Source: an uncultured Chitinophaga sp.
GTDB taxonomy: Bacteria; Bacteroidota; Bacteroidia; Chitinophagales; Chitinophagaceae
Reading direction: 5' to 3'
NCBI RefSeq assembly: GCF_937898475.1
Contig: NZ_CALEJS010000018.1
Coordinates: forward strand, 1-50,351
DNA: 50,351 bases
Shown here: positions 7,391 to 15,495 of the stretch, in pieces
Position numbering within the stretch: the first letter of the stretch is position 1
Layout: each line of letters starts with the position of its first letter
Program-made: the position numbers and the translations under genes
The notes under the pieces: generated by a model
Database searches by the model: none
Told to the model about the DNA's origin: nothing
Seen by the model: only the letters and a program-made list of their open reading frames with translations

Positions 7391-8716
7391 ATGACCATCG
7401 ATCTTCTCCAGGTGATGATTGCCCTGCTGGCAGGTATTGCAGCCATCATCCTCCTGACAGCCAAATTCCGCGTACACGCTTTCTTTGCGCTTTTCCTGGC
7501 CTGCTTTATAACGGGCCTCTGCGCCCAGCTGTCCGTTGCGGATATCATTACCGCCATCAAGGAAGGCTTTGGTCATATCATGCGCTCCCTGGGCTTTATT
7601 ATCGTGCTGGGCACCACACTGGGCGTTTTACTGGAGCACACGGGCAGCACCCGCGTTATGGCCGCCTCCATCCTGAAACTGGTGGGCGAACGCTATGCCG
7701 CCATCGCCATGAGCATCACCGGCTTTATCGTCGGACTCCCCATTTTCTGCGACTCCGGGTACATTGTACTCAGCGGACTGAACCAGTCCCTCGCCAGGCG
7801 TACCGGTATTTCCGTAGTGGTCATGTCCGTATCCCTGGCCACCGGCCTGTATTCCGTACACTGCCTCATTCCCCCGCACCCGGGTGCAACAGCCGCCGCA
7901 GGCGTCATTGGCGCTGATTTCGGCCAGCTGATCCTGGCAGGTATCCTGGTAGCCATACCCGCCGCCATCACAGGCAGCTGGTGGGCCCACTATGCGGGCA
8001 AAAAAATACCCATAACGGCCGCTGAGCCCACTCAAACCCTGGCAGCAGGCCCTACCCCTCCCGTATGGATGGCCTTCATGCCGGTGATAGTACCTATTAT
8101 ACTGATCGCCATCGGCGCTTTTACCAATATTGAAACCGCCACCGCCAGCGGTATACGTATTTTTCATATCCTCGGAGACCCCATCGTGGCACTGTCCATC
8201 GGCGTACTCCTGGCCTTCGCAGGCGGCCGGCAATGGAACCGGAAAACCACCAGCACCCTCTTAACAGAATCGGCAGAAAAAGCGGGCGGCATACTGGTGA
8301 TCATCGGCGCAGGCGGCGCCTTCGGTGCCGTACTGGCAGCTACCAAAATAGGGCAGCATGTAAGCGCGGCCCTCCCCCTGGGCAGCTTCGGTATCGTATT
8401 CCCCTTCCTGCTTACCGCCCTGCTCAAAACCGCACAGGGCTCCTCTACCGTGGCAATTATCACCGCAGCTTCTATTATCCAGCCGCTATTGCCCGCCCTC
8501 GGCTTAGACAGCAGTATGGGCAGACTGCTATGCATCCTGGCCCTGGGCGGTGGATCCATGACCATCTCCCACGCCAACGACGCCTATTTCTGGGTGATCA
8601 GCAAGTTCTCCGGGCTTGAAATGCGTACCATGCTCAAAGTGTACTCCCTGGCCACCCTTTGGATGGGGCTGGTCACACTGGCCACCGTCTACATCTTATC
8701 GCTCTTCCTGCTATGA
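7391..8716 (+). CDS. GntP-family gluconate/sugar-acid permease
   Basis: This 441-residue inner-membrane transporter has about 12-14 hydrophobic helices. Family-typical segments include GFGHIMRSLGFIIVLGTTLG near residue 60, GLPIFCDSGYIVL near 118, HCLIPPHPGATAAAG near 160, and a conserved C-terminal AQGSSTVAIITAASI. GntP proteins take up gluconate or related sugar acids with protons. The ATG at 7391 was chosen over a TTG two codons earlier. It starts 12 bases after the response regulator, so it could be in the same transcript. A PQQ sugar dehydrogenase 7 kb away could supply gluconate in the periplasm, but this link is inferred. Confidence 0.9.
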   Translation: MTIDLLQVMIALLAGIAAIILLTAKFRVHAFFALFLACFITGLCAQLSVADIITAIKEGFGHIMRSLGFIIVLGTTLGVLLEHTGSTRVMAASILKLVGERYAAIAMSITGFIVGLPIFCDSGYIVLSGLNQSLARRTGISVVVMSVSLATGLYSVHCLIPPHPGATAAAGVIGADFGQLILAGILVAIPAAITGSWWAHYAGKKIPITAAEPTQTLAAGPTPPVWMAFMPVIVPIILIAIGAFTNIETATASGIRIFHILGDPIVALSIGVLLAFAGGRQWNRKTTSTLLTESAEKAGGILVIIGAGGAFGAVLAATKIGQHVSAALPLGSFGIVFPFLLTALLKTAQGSSTVAIITAASIIQPLLPALGLDSSMGRLLCILALGGGSMTISHANDAYFWVISKFSGLEMRTMLKVYSLATLWMGLVTLATVYILSLFLL

Positions 8717-8824
8717 TACCTTAGCCCGGCTTTCTTATTAAAGAATTATTTTCTACCTTTTCAAAATATTGACCCGTTACATTCGTCTACTGTAGCAATA
8801 CCCTCATCATCCTGACTAAACACT

Positions 8825-10582
8825 ATGGAAAAGGCCAACAAATCGAACCATGCACCCGGCAATAAGCCTCCTAAACTGTCGTCGCTGATAAAACCTTACC
8901 GCAGGCAGATACTGTTGCTTATACTGCTGGCCCTCATCAGCAACGGCTTAAACCTGGTATTGCCCAAGATCATCGCCAACAGCATTGATGCATACGGCAG
9001 AGGGGAACTGCAGTTCCAGCCGGTGATCGCCTGGTTTTCCGGCGCCGCGCTGCTTATCTTTATCTTCACCTACCTGCAGAACATCGTACAGGCGTTTGCG
9101 TCTGAACGGGTGGCCAAAGATCTGCGCACCCGCCTGGCAGACAAGATCTCGCAGCAAAGCTTTGCAGGCATACAGGAGACCAACCCCTCCCGGCTGCTCA
9201 CCAACCTCACAGGCGATGTAGATACCATCAAACTTTTTGTAGCGCAGGCCATCTCCTCCATCGCCGCATCCATGATCCTGATCATAGGCGCCAGCGTACT
9301 GCTGTTCACCGTCAACAGGCAGCTGGCCTTAACGGTAATGGCCATCATCCCCCTGATTGGCGGCACCTTTTTCCTGGTGCTGGGTAAGTTGAAGGTATGG
9401 TTCGGGAAGATCCGCGAAGTGATAGACTGGCTTAACAAAGTGATCACAGAAAGTATCCTGGGCGCTGCCCTTATCCGCGTGCTGCACGCACAACAAATGG
9501 AATATGAAAAATTCGTCACCGCCAATACCGAGGCCAGGGACATCGGCCTGACCATGATACGCCTCTATGCCGTGCTGCTGCCCACGATCATGCTGATCGC
9601 CAATATGGCCGTAGTCACCATCCTGGCGCTGGGCGGCCATTATGTGATCAACGGCAGCATGACCCTGGGCGACCTCGCCGCTTTTAACGCCTACCTCACC
9701 ATACTGATCTTCCCCGTTATCCTGATTGGCGTCATGAGTAACGTGATCGCTCAATCCAGCGCTGCTTACGCCAGGGTAGAAAAAGTTTTATCCCTGCCCG
9801 ATCCCGCAGAAGAAGGCAGCATAACAGGCGCCTTACACGGTGATATCGAGGTGCGGAATGTAAGCCTGCAGCTCGACGGAAAGCCGGTGCTGAAAAATAT
9901 ATCCTTCTCCGTTAAGGCAGGATCCAGAACAGCCATCATCGGCCCCACCGCCGCCGGTAAAACACAGCTGCTGAACCTCCTCTCCCACCTGGGAAAACCC
10001 GACAGCGGCAGCATTCTTTATGACAACCACGATATTGCCGGTTATAAACGGCATACCCTGCATAGCCAGGTGGGCATCGTGTTCCAGGACAGCATCATCT
10101 TTAACATGAGCCTGCGGGAAAATATCGCCTTTAATGACGAGGTAACACCGGCAGCAATGGAGCGCGCCATCAACACCGCTGCACTGGCTGATTTTGTGGC
10201 CTCCCTGCCCCAGCAACTGGACACTGTGGTGTCTGAACGGGGCAACAGCCTCTCCGGCGGACAAAAACAGCGCATCATGCTCGCCCGCGCCCTGGCCATT
10301 GAACCGAAAGTATTACTGCTGGATGATTTCACCGCCCGCGTAGATAATCATACAGAACAACAGATACTGGATAACCTGTTGCGCAACTACCCTGCGCTGA
10401 CATTGGTATCTGTTACACAGAAGATCGCTTCCATTGAGCACTATGACCAGATCATCCTGCTCATGGAAGGTGAGATCCTGGCATCCGGCACCCACCGGGA
10501 GCTGATGCAAACATGCCCGGAATATGTACAGATCTATCAATCACAACGCAGCACCAGTCACTATGAATTACAACCTGAATAA
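8825..10582 (+). CDS. ABC exporter half-transporter, subunit with degenerate ATP site
   Basis: The 585-residue protein joins a six-helix type IV exporter membrane domain (about 20-320) to a nucleotide-binding domain (about 340-575). Walker A is GPTAAGKT (373-380), the signature is a normal LSGGQ (476-480), but Walker B is LLLDD, so the catalytic glutamate is Asp501, and the H-loop histidine is Gln532 (VTQKIAS). This matches the degenerate subunit of heterodimeric exporters such as TM287/288, BmrCD and LmrCD. The partner follows immediately with a 20-base overlap. The substrate cannot be told from sequence; members of this group export drugs, lipids or peptides. Confidence 0.93.
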   Translation: MEKANKSNHAPGNKPPKLSSLIKPYRRQILLLILLALISNGLNLVLPKIIANSIDAYGRGELQFQPVIAWFSGAALLIFIFTYLQNIVQAFASERVAKDLRTRLADKISQQSFAGIQETNPSRLLTNLTGDVDTIKLFVAQAISSIAASMILIIGASVLLFTVNRQLALTVMAIIPLIGGTFFLVLGKLKVWFGKIREVIDWLNKVITESILGAALIRVLHAQQMEYEKFVTANTEARDIGLTMIRLYAVLLPTIMLIANMAVVTILALGGHYVINGSMTLGDLAAFNAYLTILIFPVILIGVMSNVIAQSSAAYARVEKVLSLPDPAEEGSITGALHGDIEVRNVSLQLDGKPVLKNISFSVKAGSRTAIIGPTAAGKTQLLNLLSHLGKPDSGSILYDNHDIAGYKRHTLHSQVGIVFQDSIIFNMSLRENIAFNDEVTPAAMERAINTAALADFVASLPQQLDTVVSERGNSLSGGQKQRIMLARALAIEPKVLLLDDFTARVDNHTEQQILDNLLRNYPALTLVSVTQKIASIEHYDQIILLMEGEILASGTHRELMQTCPEYVQIYQSQRSTSHYELQPE

Positions 10583-12326
10583 TACCGCCAACCCGGCGCA
10601 GAAAACCAGCACGCTCGCTGCGCTCAGGAAACTGTTCCAGTTCCTCGCGGCAGAACAGAAAACACTCATAATGGCGTTCATCACCATCATGATCAGTTCA
10701 GGATTGAACCTTACTGGTCCGGTGATCACGGCCTATACCATAGACCACTTTATACAGGATCATCAATACAACAAAGTGCTGCTCGCCTGCGGTGCGCTGC
10801 TGCTGATCTATTTCACTGCCTTTGGCGCCAATTACCTGCAGGCAAGACTGATGGGCAACATCGGGCAGCGTATGCTGTTCAATCTCCGCAATGCTGTGTT
10901 CAGCAAGCTCACAGAACTGCCCGTGGCTTTCTTTAACCAGAACAAGGCGGGCGACCTGATCTCCCGCATCAATAACGATACGGAAAGAGTGAACCAGTTC
11001 TTTTCACAATACCTCATGCAGTTTGTGAGCAACATCTTCCTGATGACAGGCGCAGGTATCTTTTTACTGACCCTGCACCCCCAACTGGGTGCAGCGGCCC
11101 TGGGCCCGGCACTGCTGCTGTTCGTCTTTACCCGGCTTATCTCTCCCTGGGTACGGCGTAAGAACACCGCCTATATGCAGAGCACCGGCAATATGAGCGC
11201 AGAGATTCAGGAAAGCCTGAACAACTTTAAAGTGATCCTCGCCTTTAACCGCCGCGACTACTTCAGGAAACGTTTCGATGAAGTGAACCGCCGGAACTAC
11301 GCTACCGCCACTGCTGCAGGCCTTGCCAACAGCACCTTTATGCCCGTATTCGGCTTCTGCTCACAACTGGCGCAGCTGATCGTGCTTACCTACGGCATTT
11401 ACCTGATAGCAGGCGGCCATCTGACCATCGGTGTGCTGATCAGTTACCTGGCTTATGTAAACAGCTTCTACACACCTATACGCCAGCTCTCCGTACTATG
11501 GGCCAACTTCCAGGTGGCTTTGGCAGGATGGGACAGGATCTCGCAGATACTCAGCCTGCAGTCAGACCTGCCGCTGATCCCCGCAAAAGACAATGGCGAT
11601 GCTGCCGCTGCCGTGATCGAGTTTAAACAGGTGCAGTTCCGGTACCCTGACAGTAAACCGGTATTGCATAATGTAAACTTCCGCCTGGAACGCGGCAAAA
11701 CCTATGCGCTGGTAGGGCCTACCGGTGGCGGCAAAACCACCACCGCATCGCTGATCGCCCGGCTATACGATCCTACCGAAGGGGAAGTGCTGCTGGAAGG
11801 CCGCGACATCCGCTCTTACGATGCGGCAGCACGCAGCAGTAAAATTGGATTTATCCTGCAGGAACCTTTCCTCTTCACCGGCACCGTAAAGGATAACATC
11901 CTCTATGGTAACCCTCAGTACGCAGATTATAGCAATGAACAGCTGCTGGAAGTGATCCGCGAAGCAAAGCTGGAAAGCCTGCTGGTCCGCTTTGAACAGG
12001 GACTGGATACAAAAGTGCAGACCAGCGGCGACTCCGTCAGCCTGGGACAAAAACAGCTCATCGCCTTTATCAGGGCCGTGCTGCGGCGCCCCCAGCTGCT
12101 GATCCTGGATGAAGCCACCGCTAATATTGATACCATTACAGAACAGCTGCTGGAAAAGATTTTACAGCAACTGCCCGAAGATACTACCAGGGTGATCATC
12201 GCCCACAGGCTCAACACCATTGAGAATGCAGACGAGATATTTTTTGTGAACGCCGGTGAAGTGATCCGGGCAGGCTCATTGGATCATGCGGTGAATATGC
12301 TGTTACATGAGAAAAGGGCGAGTTAA
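10563..12326 (+). CDS. ABC exporter half-transporter, subunit with catalytic Walker B
   Basis: The 587-residue partner has the same membrane-domain plus NBD plan. Walker A is GPTGGGKT (385-392), Walker B is LLILDE with catalytic Glu517, and the H-loop has His548, all intact. Its ABC signature is degenerate, VSLGQ (492-496), instead of LSGGQ. In a heterodimer this poor signature faces the poor Walker B of the other subunit, leaving one fully competent ATP site made from this Walker A/B and the partner's LSGGQ. The ATG at 10563, inside the end of the upstream gene, was preferred; an ATG at 10524 would add 13 residues. The overlap implies translational coupling. Confidence 0.92.
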   Translation: MNYNLNNTANPAQKTSTLAALRKLFQFLAAEQKTLIMAFITIMISSGLNLTGPVITAYTIDHFIQDHQYNKVLLACGALLLIYFTAFGANYLQARLMGNIGQRMLFNLRNAVFSKLTELPVAFFNQNKAGDLISRINNDTERVNQFFSQYLMQFVSNIFLMTGAGIFLLTLHPQLGAAALGPALLLFVFTRLISPWVRRKNTAYMQSTGNMSAEIQESLNNFKVILAFNRRDYFRKRFDEVNRRNYATATAAGLANSTFMPVFGFCSQLAQLIVLTYGIYLIAGGHLTIGVLISYLAYVNSFYTPIRQLSVLWANFQVALAGWDRISQILSLQSDLPLIPAKDNGDAAAAVIEFKQVQFRYPDSKPVLHNVNFRLERGKTYALVGPTGGGKTTTASLIARLYDPTEGEVLLEGRDIRSYDAAARSSKIGFILQEPFLFTGTVKDNILYGNPQYADYSNEQLLEVIREAKLESLLVRFEQGLDTKVQTSGDSVSLGQKQLIAFIRAVLRRPQLLILDEATANIDTITEQLLEKILQQLPEDTTRVIIAHRLNTIENADEIFFVNAGEVIRAGSLDHAVNMLLHEKRAS

Positions 12327-12401
12327 AATTTTCTTTTGACCTGCTGACATAATGCTGTCACCAGCCCGTTGTTATTTTGTATCAGCGAAAAGAAGAAGAA
12401 T

Positions 12402-12572
12402 ATGATTACGATCAGGCAAACAACAAAACCGGAAAAGATAGTATGGTGCGGTGCAGATGAACCGGGCGTATGGACGCTGGAAAATTATGAAGTGGAGGAG
12501 GAAGAAGTGCAGGAAGAAGGGGGTCTTACACAAGACGACCTGATAGATGTGCTTTCTTTGTACCTGTTCTGA
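12402..12572 (+). CDS. Small acidic hypothetical protein, 56 residues
   Basis: The frame starts at an ATG preceded by a purine-rich AGAAGAAGAA and encodes a product with a basic N-terminal third and a strongly acidic middle (NYEVEEEEVQEEGG). It ends with a hydrophobic DDLIDVLSLYLF tail. It lies 75 bases after the ABC exporter genes and right before a strong terminator, so it may be the last gene of that operon. No family is recognised. The acidic middle could bind metal or a basic partner, but this is only a guess. Confidence 0.5.
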   Translation: MITIRQTTKPEKIVWCGADEPGVWTLENYEVEEEEVQEEGGLTQDDLIDVLSLYLF

Positions 12573-12577
12573 CACCA

Positions 12578-12624
12578 CGATGTTCCCGGCAGCATACCTG
12601 GATGGTATTGAACCGGGAACATCG
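12578..12624. terminator. Long convergent terminator hairpin
   Basis: Twelve perfect base pairs, CGATGTTCCCGG with CCGGGAACATCG, surround a 23-nt loop that can itself pair (ATACC with GGTAT). It separates the plus-strand small gene from the minus-strand hydrolase gene. No long T-run follows on either strand. Confidence 0.65.
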
Positions 12625-12644
12625 GTGTGTATGTCAAACTATTT

Positions 12645-13640
12645 TCAGAACAGGTATTTCTTCAGTTCGGCTGCTGCATGTACAAACAGTGAACGCGTAG
12701 CAGGCAGTTCAGCCAGTGCATTCAGCAGGCCAAAATCATGGATCATACCATTGTATCGGATGGTGGTCACTTTCACCCCTGCCTCATCCAGCTTGCGGCC
12801 ATATGCCTCACCTTCATCACGCAGTATATCATTTTCTGCCACCTGGATCAGTGCGGGAGGCAAACCCTTTAACTGCCCGGTAGTAGCCTGCAGCGGAGAA
12901 TGGAAGATCTCTTTACGCTGGGCCGCATCTGTCGTATACTGGTCAAACATCCATTCCATCAGGGAGGCGGTCAGGAAACGGTCTTCTCCAAACTGCTTCC
13001 ACGATTCACGTTCCGGGTTATAATCTGTCACCGGCCACATCATTATCTGCAGCTTAATATCAGGGCCGTCTTTTTGTTTGGCCATCAGCGCCGTTACCGC
13101 CGTCATGTTACCGCCTACGCTGTTACCCACTACCGCCAGCCGCTTTCCATCTACATTGATCTCACTGCCGTTGTCTGCCACCCATTTGGTAGCGGCATAT
13201 ATTTCATTGATCGCCTGCGGATACCGCGCTTCGGGCGATGGTGTATAATTCACGAACACGCCTGCTGCGCCGGACAACACTACCAGGTCTCTTACCATCC
13301 GTTTATGTGTGGGATAATCGCCCAGTATCCAGCCGCCGCCATGTATAAACATGAATGCAGGCAGTGTACCTGTGGCGCCCTGCGGGCGTACAATATTCAG
13401 CTTAATGGTATAACCGTCTGCAGTAATGGTCTTTTCTGATTCTTCAATGCCGGAGAGATCTACCTCAACAGACGCCTGCGCGCCTACCAGTACGTTGCGG
13501 GCATCTTCTTTGGACAAACTTTCTACAGGTGCGCCGCCGGAATTCAACACTTTGAGGAATGCTTTGGTGCCGGAGTCAAGGCGGGGGTCTTCTGCCCAGT
13601 TTACAACGGTGCTGGGTTTTAATGTGGCTGTAGTACTCAT
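12645..13640 (-). CDS. Alpha/beta hydrolase, hormone-sensitive-lipase-like esterase
   Basis: The 331-residue protein has the HSL-family oxyanion motif HGGGW (100-104), a nucleophile elbow GNSVGG with Ser174 (usually GDSAGG), a likely acid Asp271 in VAENDILRDEG, and a catalytic His301 in GMIHDFG. It should hydrolyse short acyl esters in the cytoplasm. I see no signal peptide. It is on the same strand as, and downstream of, an AhpD-like gene and an AraC regulator, so the three may be co-regulated. Confidence 0.9.
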   Translation of the reverse strand: MSTTATLKPSTVVNWAEDPRLDSGTKAFLKVLNSGGAPVESLSKEDARNVLVGAQASVEVDLSGIEESEKTITADGYTIKLNIVRPQGATGTLPAFMFIHGGGWILGDYPTHKRMVRDLVVLSGAAGVFVNYTPSPEARYPQAINEIYAATKWVADNGSEINVDGKRLAVVGNSVGGNMTAVTALMAKQKDGPDIKLQIMMWPVTDYNPERESWKQFGEDRFLTASLMEWMFDQYTTDAAQRKEIFHSPLQATTGQLKGLPPALIQVAENDILRDEGEAYGRKLDEAGVKVTTIRYNGMIHDFGLLNALAELPATRSLFVHAAAELKKYLF

Positions 13641-13811
13641 GGTTAATGAATTTTAAAGAGTGATGCTTAGTCTTTTTCCAGGGTGTAAAGATGATGATGG
13701 ATGACCGGCCTGTCAATGTATATGTGAGGGATTTAATTGTACAAATTATCGGCCGGATGTGAAGATGGGAGAGACACCGTGTAAGCATTAGCGCCTCTCC
13801 CGGTATATATA

Positions 13812-14360
13812 TTATGCTTTAACAGTTTCAAGAGAGGGAACGGCAGGAAAATCTACTGGTATCCTGGTGGCGCCAAAGAGGTAATTGGTAAACGTCTTAT
13901 CGGCAATCACCGTGATAGCGTCTACCAGGTTTTCGTTGGTATAGCCGGCAGCATAAAAGGCGTCCAGCAATTCCCCGTCAGGTTTACCTTTGGTTTCCAC
14001 GAAGCTGATGGCCAGTTTGGCCAGCACGTCGTATTTACTGTCAAATGAAGCACTGCCGCTGCGGATCTCCAGGATCTGATCATCCGTAAAACCGTTCATT
14101 TTGGCAATAGCCGTGTGAGCAGCAGTACAGTATTCGCAACCATTGGCCTGGCTTACAGCCAGGTTGATCACTTCTTTCTCTTTTGCTTTCAGCGAACTCT
14201 TTGCACCGGAAAAGGCCAGGTAAGTAGCAAGGGCGTTTTCAGAAAGGGCCATGGTGGCAAAAAGGTTGGGCACACTGCCCAGTTTCTTGGCAAGGTTGTC
14301 AAATATCTGTTGGTTAGCGGGGGATACGGTGTCTCTGGTTGGAACTGTGATCGTTTTCAT
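13812..14360 (-). CDS. Carboxymuconolactone decarboxylase/AhpD-family peroxidase-like protein
   Basis: The 182-residue all-helical protein has the family's redox core CEYCTAAHT: Cys75, Cys78 and His82, with a preceding KEKEVINLAVS helix. These proteins reduce peroxides or act in thiol redox cycles; some are decarboxylases. The CxxC...H pattern favours the AhpD-like peroxidase side. It lies 106 bases downstream of the AraC regulator, which is a common pairing in Bacteroidota and suggests regulation by it. Confidence 0.9.
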   Translation of the reverse strand: MKTITVPTRDTVSPANQQIFDNLAKKLGSVPNLFATMALSENALATYLAFSGAKSSLKAKEKEVINLAVSQANGCEYCTAAHTAIAKMNGFTDDQILEIRSGSASFDSKYDVLAKLAISFVETKGKPDGELLDAFYAAGYTNENLVDAITVIADKTFTNYLFGATRIPVDFPAVPSLETVKA

Positions 14361-14466
14361 TTTATATCGTTTTTTATTTTTCGTTGTCGTTATTGACGAT
14401 GTAAAATTGCAACGATTTCAGTCCTGTAAGAATAGACGCTTTTCCCGAAGAGTTGGCGTTTTTTCC

Positions 14467-15315
14467 CTAAGCCGGGGTTTGCAGTATTTTCTTGAAATCA
14501 GAGGGGCTCATATCGGTCTGGTTCTTAAAGAAGCGGCTGAAGTGGGCGCTGTCCTCAAACCCCAGCTCCTGCGCTATTTCCTTGGCAGATTTGTCGGTAT
14601 AATGGAACAGGCGCTTGGCCTCCAGGATCAGCCGGTCATGGATCACCTGCAGGGGGGTACGCTCATTGTACATGGCAAACAGGTTAGACAGCGTTTTGGG
14701 CGATTTATTCAGCTGGTTGGCATAATACTGCACCTGGTGCTGCTTTTTATAGTGATCTTCCACCAGCAGGTTAAAATGCCGGATAATATCCAGCTTACCG
14801 TTAGTCAGCTTGGTCTGATCTACATGCTGCCTCTTCCCCAGCCGGGTGATCTTGATGATCAGCCTTACCAGTAAGGCCCTCAGCATAGTGGCCTGTATCT
14901 CGTCTGCATCTTCCAGCTCATCTTTGAAGATCTCCAGCAGCACGGCCATTTTATGCTGGTTCTGCTCGTCCAGCGCAATGAACATGGCCCCGGAAGAGAA
15001 GATGAAGCCTACGCAGCTTACTTCCTTGTCATGGTCTATAATGCAGTAGAAATCCCGGTTAAACTGCCAGGCCGTAATGTCTTCCGGGTTTTCAAAGCGG
15101 AAAGACTGGTTGATCAGCAGGGGTAGCATACTGTTGGCCGGGAAGCGGTAGCGCACTTCATCGATCACCGCTTCCTGTTCCGGTCCCCTGTTCCAGGCAA
15201 TGGTGAGGTATTGGTTATGCTGGTCCCGGGTAAAGTATTGCCGGTCAAATGCAGGCTCTTTTTCTACCAGTAATAGTTCTCCGCCGGTGCCCGGGTCTTT
15301 GAAAAATAGTCTCAT
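14467..15315 (-). CDS. AraC-family transcriptional regulator
   Basis: The 282-residue protein has an N-terminal cupin-like sensing half and two C-terminal helix-turn-helix motifs at about residues 190-280. The second carries the signature region AKEIAQELGFEDSAHFSRFFKNQTDMSPSDF. It heads a minus-strand set with the AhpD-like protein and the hydrolase, and is divergent from the PQQ dehydrogenase operon across a 180-bp gap. It could control either or both. The ligand is unknown. Confidence 0.92.
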   Translation of the reverse strand: MRLFFKDPGTGGELLLVEKEPAFDRQYFTRDQHNQYLTIAWNRGPEQEAVIDEVRYRFPANSMLPLLINQSFRFENPEDITAWQFNRDFYCIIDHDKEVSCVGFIFSSGAMFIALDEQNQHKMAVLLEIFKDELEDADEIQATMLRALLVRLIIKITRLGKRQHVDQTKLTNGKLDIIRHFNLLVEDHYKKQHQVQYYANQLNKSPKTLSNLFAMYNERTPLQVIHDRLILEAKRLFHYTDKSAKEIAQELGFEDSAHFSRFFKNQTDMSPSDFKKILQTPA

Positions 15316-15495
15316 CGTTTGTTTCCTCGCTTTACAAAAGTCGGGATTTTCCGGCTTAATATTATTTTCCCCCTTTTCTCCTTCGCTTCACCAGGTCTTC
15401 TCTTAGGCTGCTCCTTCAAATATCCTTGTGCCGGACCATTTTGTTAAAATACTATCAGTATCTATTATATTTATCTTCTTAAAGCATGGCCACGT

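Noticed and set aside
7628..8233. 201-codon minus-strand frame opposite the GntP permease
   Set aside because: The product is a Gly/Asp/Cys/Tyr-rich shadow translation; the plus-strand permease is certain.
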